Shown here: piece by piece, positions 61,363-64,000 of the stretch
Position numbering within the stretch: the stretch's first letter is position 1
Layout of the letters: each line of letters begins with the position of its first letter
Source of the DNA: Streptomyces sp. NBRC 110028
GTDB taxonomy: Bacteria > Actinomycetota > Actinomycetes > Streptomycetales > Streptomycetaceae
Reading direction: 5' to 3'
Length of the DNA: 64,000 bases
NCBI RefSeq assembly: GCF_001417735.1
Contig: NZ_BBUZ01000039.1
Span: forward strand, 1-64,000
Notes under the pieces: generated by a model
Told to the model about the DNA's origin: nothing
Database searches by the model: none
Seen by the model: the letters and a program-made list of their open reading frames with translations, nothing else
Program-made: the position numbers and the translations under genes

Positions 61363-62415
61363 TCACGGCCGGCTCGTCGGTCGCAGGGGCGCGCACACCT
61401 GTGATCCGGCCACCCGGACACCACGGGACCTGCGCAGGTCGGCCACGGCGAAGCAGCGCCGCAGCCACCGGTCGTGGCCGTCGTAGCGGGGCGTGAAGCC
61501 GGTGCGGCCGTGCACGGCAGAACGGTTGTCGATGACGATCAGGTCCCCGGCTTCGAGCACCGTGCCCACCAGCACGGCGCACATGGCGTCATGGAGTTCG
61601 CCGAACGCCCGCGCCGCCGCGTCGTCCAGCGGTTCCATGGCGTGGAAGTCGGCGACGAGTTCGGGGGCGGCATCCGGTCCGGACAGGACGGGCAGCGGAG
61701 GTGAGACGGCGCCGGCGTCGTCGCCGGTGTGGCCGAACGAACTGCTGTGCCGGATCCGGAACGAGGGCTCGCGCAGCGCCGAAACACACTCGGCCGACAG
61801 CAGGGGCAGCGCCCGGCCGATGGCGCCTGAGGTGGTGCACGCGCGGCGCTCGTGATCGGCGCGCAGGCACAGCAGCGTGAGGAAGTCCGGCTTGAACGGG
61901 TGGAAGCCGTCCTCGGTGTGCATTTCGAGCATCACACTGCCGCTGTTCTCCTGCCGCGCCTCGTCACCCCGGACCGGGGTGACGTCCTGGACGAGGCGGC
62001 CGCCCTTCTCGTCCGCGTAGGCGATGACGTCCCCCAGCCAGGACACCGCCGCGAGCTGCGCGAGGGTCGCCAGCGGCAGCCGTGACCAGTCGGGGGCGAC
62101 ACCGCCGGCGGGGGTCGGAGGCAGGGTGTCGTCGAGGGGCACGTTCCGCACGATCAGGGTGCCGTGCGGATTGCCGGCCCGGCGGAAGTGGCTGAGCGCG
62201 CGGGCCATACGGGGCGGGAGCCAGCGGGCCGCCACCTCGATCTCCGCGAGCAGTTCGGGGACGTCGAGCGGCTCCGGTCCGGCCAGGCCGGGGGGCGGCA
62301 GCGAGTCGGCCATCTCGGTGACGAGCCTGCGGAACCGCTCCGCCTCGTCCGGCGTCAGCTCCAGCGTCACCTCTTCCACACCGCCGAGGGCAATGTCCTG
62401 GGGCTGTGTAAGCAA
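61363..62415 (-). CDS. TauD/clavaminate-synthase-like Fe(II)/2-oxoglutarate hydroxylase
   Basis: The 350-residue protein has the HxE variant of the iron triad in LEMHTEDGFHPFKPDFLTLL, typical of clavaminate synthase, VioC and AsnO relatives, and the distal His and 2-oxoglutarate arginine in IDNRSAVHGRTGFTPRYDGH followed by DRWLRR. Family members hydroxylate amino acids at the beta carbon for peptide antibiotics, so a beta-hydroxylated Asn, Asp, Arg or Lys-like unit is plausible. The TTG at 62415 fits best: AGGAGG lies six bases upstream. Alternative GTG starts lie at 62430 and 62442. It follows the NRPS gene by about 46 bases. Confidence 0.85.
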   Translation of the reverse strand: MLTQPQDIALGGVEEVTLELTPDEAERFRRLVTEMADSLPPPGLAGPEPLDVPELLAEIEVAARWLPPRMARALSHFRRAGNPHGTLIVRNVPLDDTLPPTPAGGVAPDWSRLPLATLAQLAAVSWLGDVIAYADEKGGRLVQDVTPVRGDEARQENSGSVMLEMHTEDGFHPFKPDFLTLLCLRADHERRACTTSGAIGRALPLLSAECVSALREPSFRIRHSSSFGHTGDDAGAVSPPLPVLSGPDAAPELVADFHAMEPLDDAAARAFGELHDAMCAVLVGTVLEAGDLIVIDNRSAVHGRTGFTPRYDGHDRWLRRCFAVADLRRSRGVRVAGSQVCAPLRPTSRP

Positions 62416-62418
62416 ACC

Positions 62419-62442
62419 GGTCCTCCTCACGGTCCTCCTCAC
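62419..62442 (-). repeat. Tandem 12-bp duplication of the ribosome-binding site
   Basis: On the minus strand GTGAGGAGGACC is present twice head-to-tail directly before the hydroxylase start. Each copy has a strong AGGAGG, and each begins with an in-frame GTG. The duplication may raise translation or offers alternative starts. Confidence 0.75.
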
Positions 62443-62461
62443 GGTTTGACTCGCGGTCCAC

Positions 62462-64000
62462 TCACGATCCGATGCGCGTGGACGCCACCGGCTCAGGCCC
62501 CGGCCTCGTCGTGGTGTCCTCGCTGCCGAGCCTTTCGGCCAGCACGCGGCCGATCCGGGCCAGTGGTTCGGCCCGGCACATCTCGTGGTGGGTGCAGTCC
62601 ACGGCGTACCGCTCCACCTCCCCGGTGACCCTTGGCCCCCAGGCGGCCGCGGTGGGCATTCCATCGGGCCGGTCGACGGTCGCCGTGAAGTGCAGAAGGT
62701 TTCCGTCGAACCGGCCGGGCAGGTACGCGGCCGAGAGCCTTCTGTGGTTGGCGTAGACCTCGGTCAGCGCCGTGACGCGTCGTTCCTCCAGGTCCGCGAG
62801 GGGTCCGCCGCTCCGCCGCAGGATCTCGACGGCGTCGTCGATGCTCAAGGGCTCGCCGGTGTCCCGGTCATGGCCGGCGAAGTCGAGCAGGGTCGACAGG
62901 ATCTCCGCCACGTCGGATTCGTCCACGGTCCCGACCGGGGCTCCGGGGTCCCGGGGGTAGGCGTCGAGCAGGGCGAGGAAGGACACTTCGTCGCCCTCCT
63001 CCTGGAGGCGGACCGCGATCGCGTGGGCGGCGAGGCCGCCGAACGACCAGCCGAGGAGGTGGTAGGGGCCGGTGGGCTGTACCGAGCGGATCTGCTCGAC
63101 GTAGTCGGAGGCCAGGTCGTCCATCGTCGCCGGGTACGCCTCGGGCCGCGCGAGTCCGCGGGCCTGCAGCCCGTACACCGGCCGGTCCGGCCCCAGATGC
63201 CGCAGCAGTCCGGTGTAGCACCAGCTCAGGCCGCCGCCCGGGGGCAGGCAGAACAAGGGCGGACGGCCACCGGTGGCCCGCAGCGGGAGCAGGACGTCGA
63301 ACGCGTCGTCCGACACTCCCAGGCGCAGCCTTTCCATGAGGCCGCTCACCGTGGGCGCCGTGAACAGGTCCCGGACCGACAGATCCAGGCTCATCGTGTC
63401 CCGGATCCGGCTCACCAGCCGGATCGCGGCCAGCGAGTCCCCGCCGAGTTCGAAGAAGTCGTCGTCGATCCCGGTGCCGGTCACGCCGAGGATGTCGGCG
63501 AACAGCCCGCAGAGGATCTCCTCCTCGGGTGTGCGGGCGGGCCGCCCGGCGGGGTGGGGGCCGGAGCCCGGTTCGGGCAGGGCACGCCGGTCCAACTTGC
63601 CGCTGGACGTCAGGGGGAACGTGTCCAGCACGACCACCGTGGCCGGGACCATGAACTCCGGCAGCGTCGCGGCGACGTGGCCCCGCAGGTCCGCCGGGCG
63701 CGGCTCGGCGCCCGGTGCCGCGACCACGTACGCCACCAGCCGCCGCTGTCCGGGCCGGTCCTCGCGGGCCACGACCGCGGCCTGGGCGACGGTCGCGTGC
63801 CGGGTCAGCACGGCCTCGACCTCGCCGGGTTCGATACGGAAGCCGCGGATCTTGACCTGCTGGTCGGCCCGGCCGGCGAACTCCAGGACCCCGTCCCCGG
63901 TCCACCGCACGAGGTCCCCCGTCCGGTACATCCGCTCCCCCGGCGCGCCGAACGGGCAGGCCACGAATCGCTCGGCCGTGAGGTCGCGCCGGTTCAGATA
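62462..64000 (-). CDS. Nonribosomal peptide synthetase, C-terminal A-PCP-TE part (partial)
   Basis: The frame is open to the window edge; 512 residues are visible, the end of a larger synthetase. In order: the tail of an adenylation domain (YRTGDLVRW, QVKIRGFRIEPGEVE, LTSSGKLDRRALP), a peptidyl carrier domain with the phosphopantetheine serine in FFELGGDSLAAIR, and a type I thioesterase with GWSFGG and a C-terminal THHEMCR histidine. It therefore activates the last residue and releases the peptide by hydrolysis or cyclisation. The A-domain specificity residues lie outside the window. It is followed by a hydroxylase and a methyltransferase gene on the same strand, likely tailoring the product or its monomer. 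Confidence 0.95.
   Translation of the reverse strand, partial: YLNRRDLTAERFVACPFGAPGERMYRTGDLVRWTGDGVLEFAGRADQQVKIRGFRIEPGEVEAVLTRHATVAQAAVVAREDRPGQRRLVAYVVAAPGAEPRPADLRGHVAATLPEFMVPATVVVLDTFPLTSSGKLDRRALPEPGSGPHPAGRPARTPEEEILCGLFADILGVTGTGIDDDFFELGGDSLAAIRLVSRIRDTMSLDLSVRDLFTAPTVSGLMERLRLGVSDDAFDVLLPLRATGGRPPLFCLPPGGGLSWCYTGLLRHLGPDRPVYGLQARGLARPEAYPATMDDLASDYVEQIRSVQPTGPYHLLGWSFGGLAAHAIAVRLQEEGDEVSFLALLDAYPRDPGAPVGTVDESDVAEILSTLLDFAGHDRDTGEPLSIDDAVEILRRSGGPLADLEERRVTALTEVYANHRRLSAAYLPGRFDGNLLHFTATVDRPDGMPTAAAWGPRVTGEVERYAVDCTHHEMCRAEPLARIGRVLAERLGSEDTTTRPGPEPVASTRIGS

Noticed and set aside
1..64000. tRNA, rRNA, riboswitch and CRISPR search by eye
   Set aside because: No cloverleaf with a recognisable T-loop, no rRNA segments and no regularly spaced repeats were seen; a dedicated covariance search would be decisive.

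Overview
The window reads as chromosomal DNA of a Streptomyces-type actinomycete. It is very GC-rich with strong G/C third-position bias and has many GTG and some TTG starts. It carries families typical of the genus: kinases with external C-terminal domains, DUF5134, DUF6421, SHOCT and CHAT proteins, and Tat-exported glycosidases. Rare TTA leucine codons, read in Streptomyces by the bldA tRNA, occur in four accessory genes. I saw no tRNA, rRNA or CRISPR array.

Region 1 (1-23.1 kb) looks like ordinary housekeeping chromosome. In order: the end of a Ser/Thr kinase; a divergent ROK sugar kinase / LacI regulator pair around a perfect palindromic operator; small membrane proteins; a citrate-lyase-like enzyme; etfB-etfA; a flavin reductase; a thioredoxin-like protein; an acyltransferase; an overlapping SDR / threonine aldolase pair preceded by a DUF6421 gene; a GDPD phosphodiesterase; a GNAT; a VOC protein; azlC-azlD with a divergent XRE-cupin regulator; and a DUF5134 - M56 peptidase - PAP2 - pirin run. 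Two short MITE-like elements (about 1.5-1.7 kb and 5.4-5.6 kb) have different terminal repeats but share an internal core.

Region 2 (23.2-32.7 kb) is a catabolic island: two MHS-family carboxylate transporters, an aldehyde dehydrogenase, a CaiB-type CoA-transferase, a PucR-type regulator (with a TTA codon), a double-hotdog thioesterase and a type II haloacid dehalogenase. A 15-base motif recurs in two of its promoter regions. Region 3 (32.9-37.5 kb) has a secreted RTX-repeat protein, an SDR, an AraC regulator divergent from a phytanoyl-CoA-type dioxygenase, and a decayed gene. Region 4 (37.5-43.3 kb) groups DUF2231, a P-type cation ATPase, a tandem universal stress protein and nicotinate phosphoribosyltransferase, reminiscent of actinobacterial hypoxia/dormancy genes. 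Region 5 (44-47.4 kb) holds secreted GH29 and GH54 glycosidases.

Region 6 (47.6-55.1 kb) is the most unusual. It holds a small unknown protein next to a large zinc-ribbon/TPR/CHAT protease, a convergent degenerate kinase anchored in the membrane, then one 692-residue polypeptide carrying two methyltransferase domains, an ASCH domain and a Nudix hydrolase. Region 7 (55.6-59.9 kb) is a second transporter / crotonase / CoA-transferase / FadR-type catabolic unit flanked by gene remnants. Region 8 (60.3 kb to the edge) is the end of a nonribosomal peptide cluster: the last A-PCP-thioesterase portion of an NRPS, a clavaminate-synthase-like hydroxylase and a methyltransferase.
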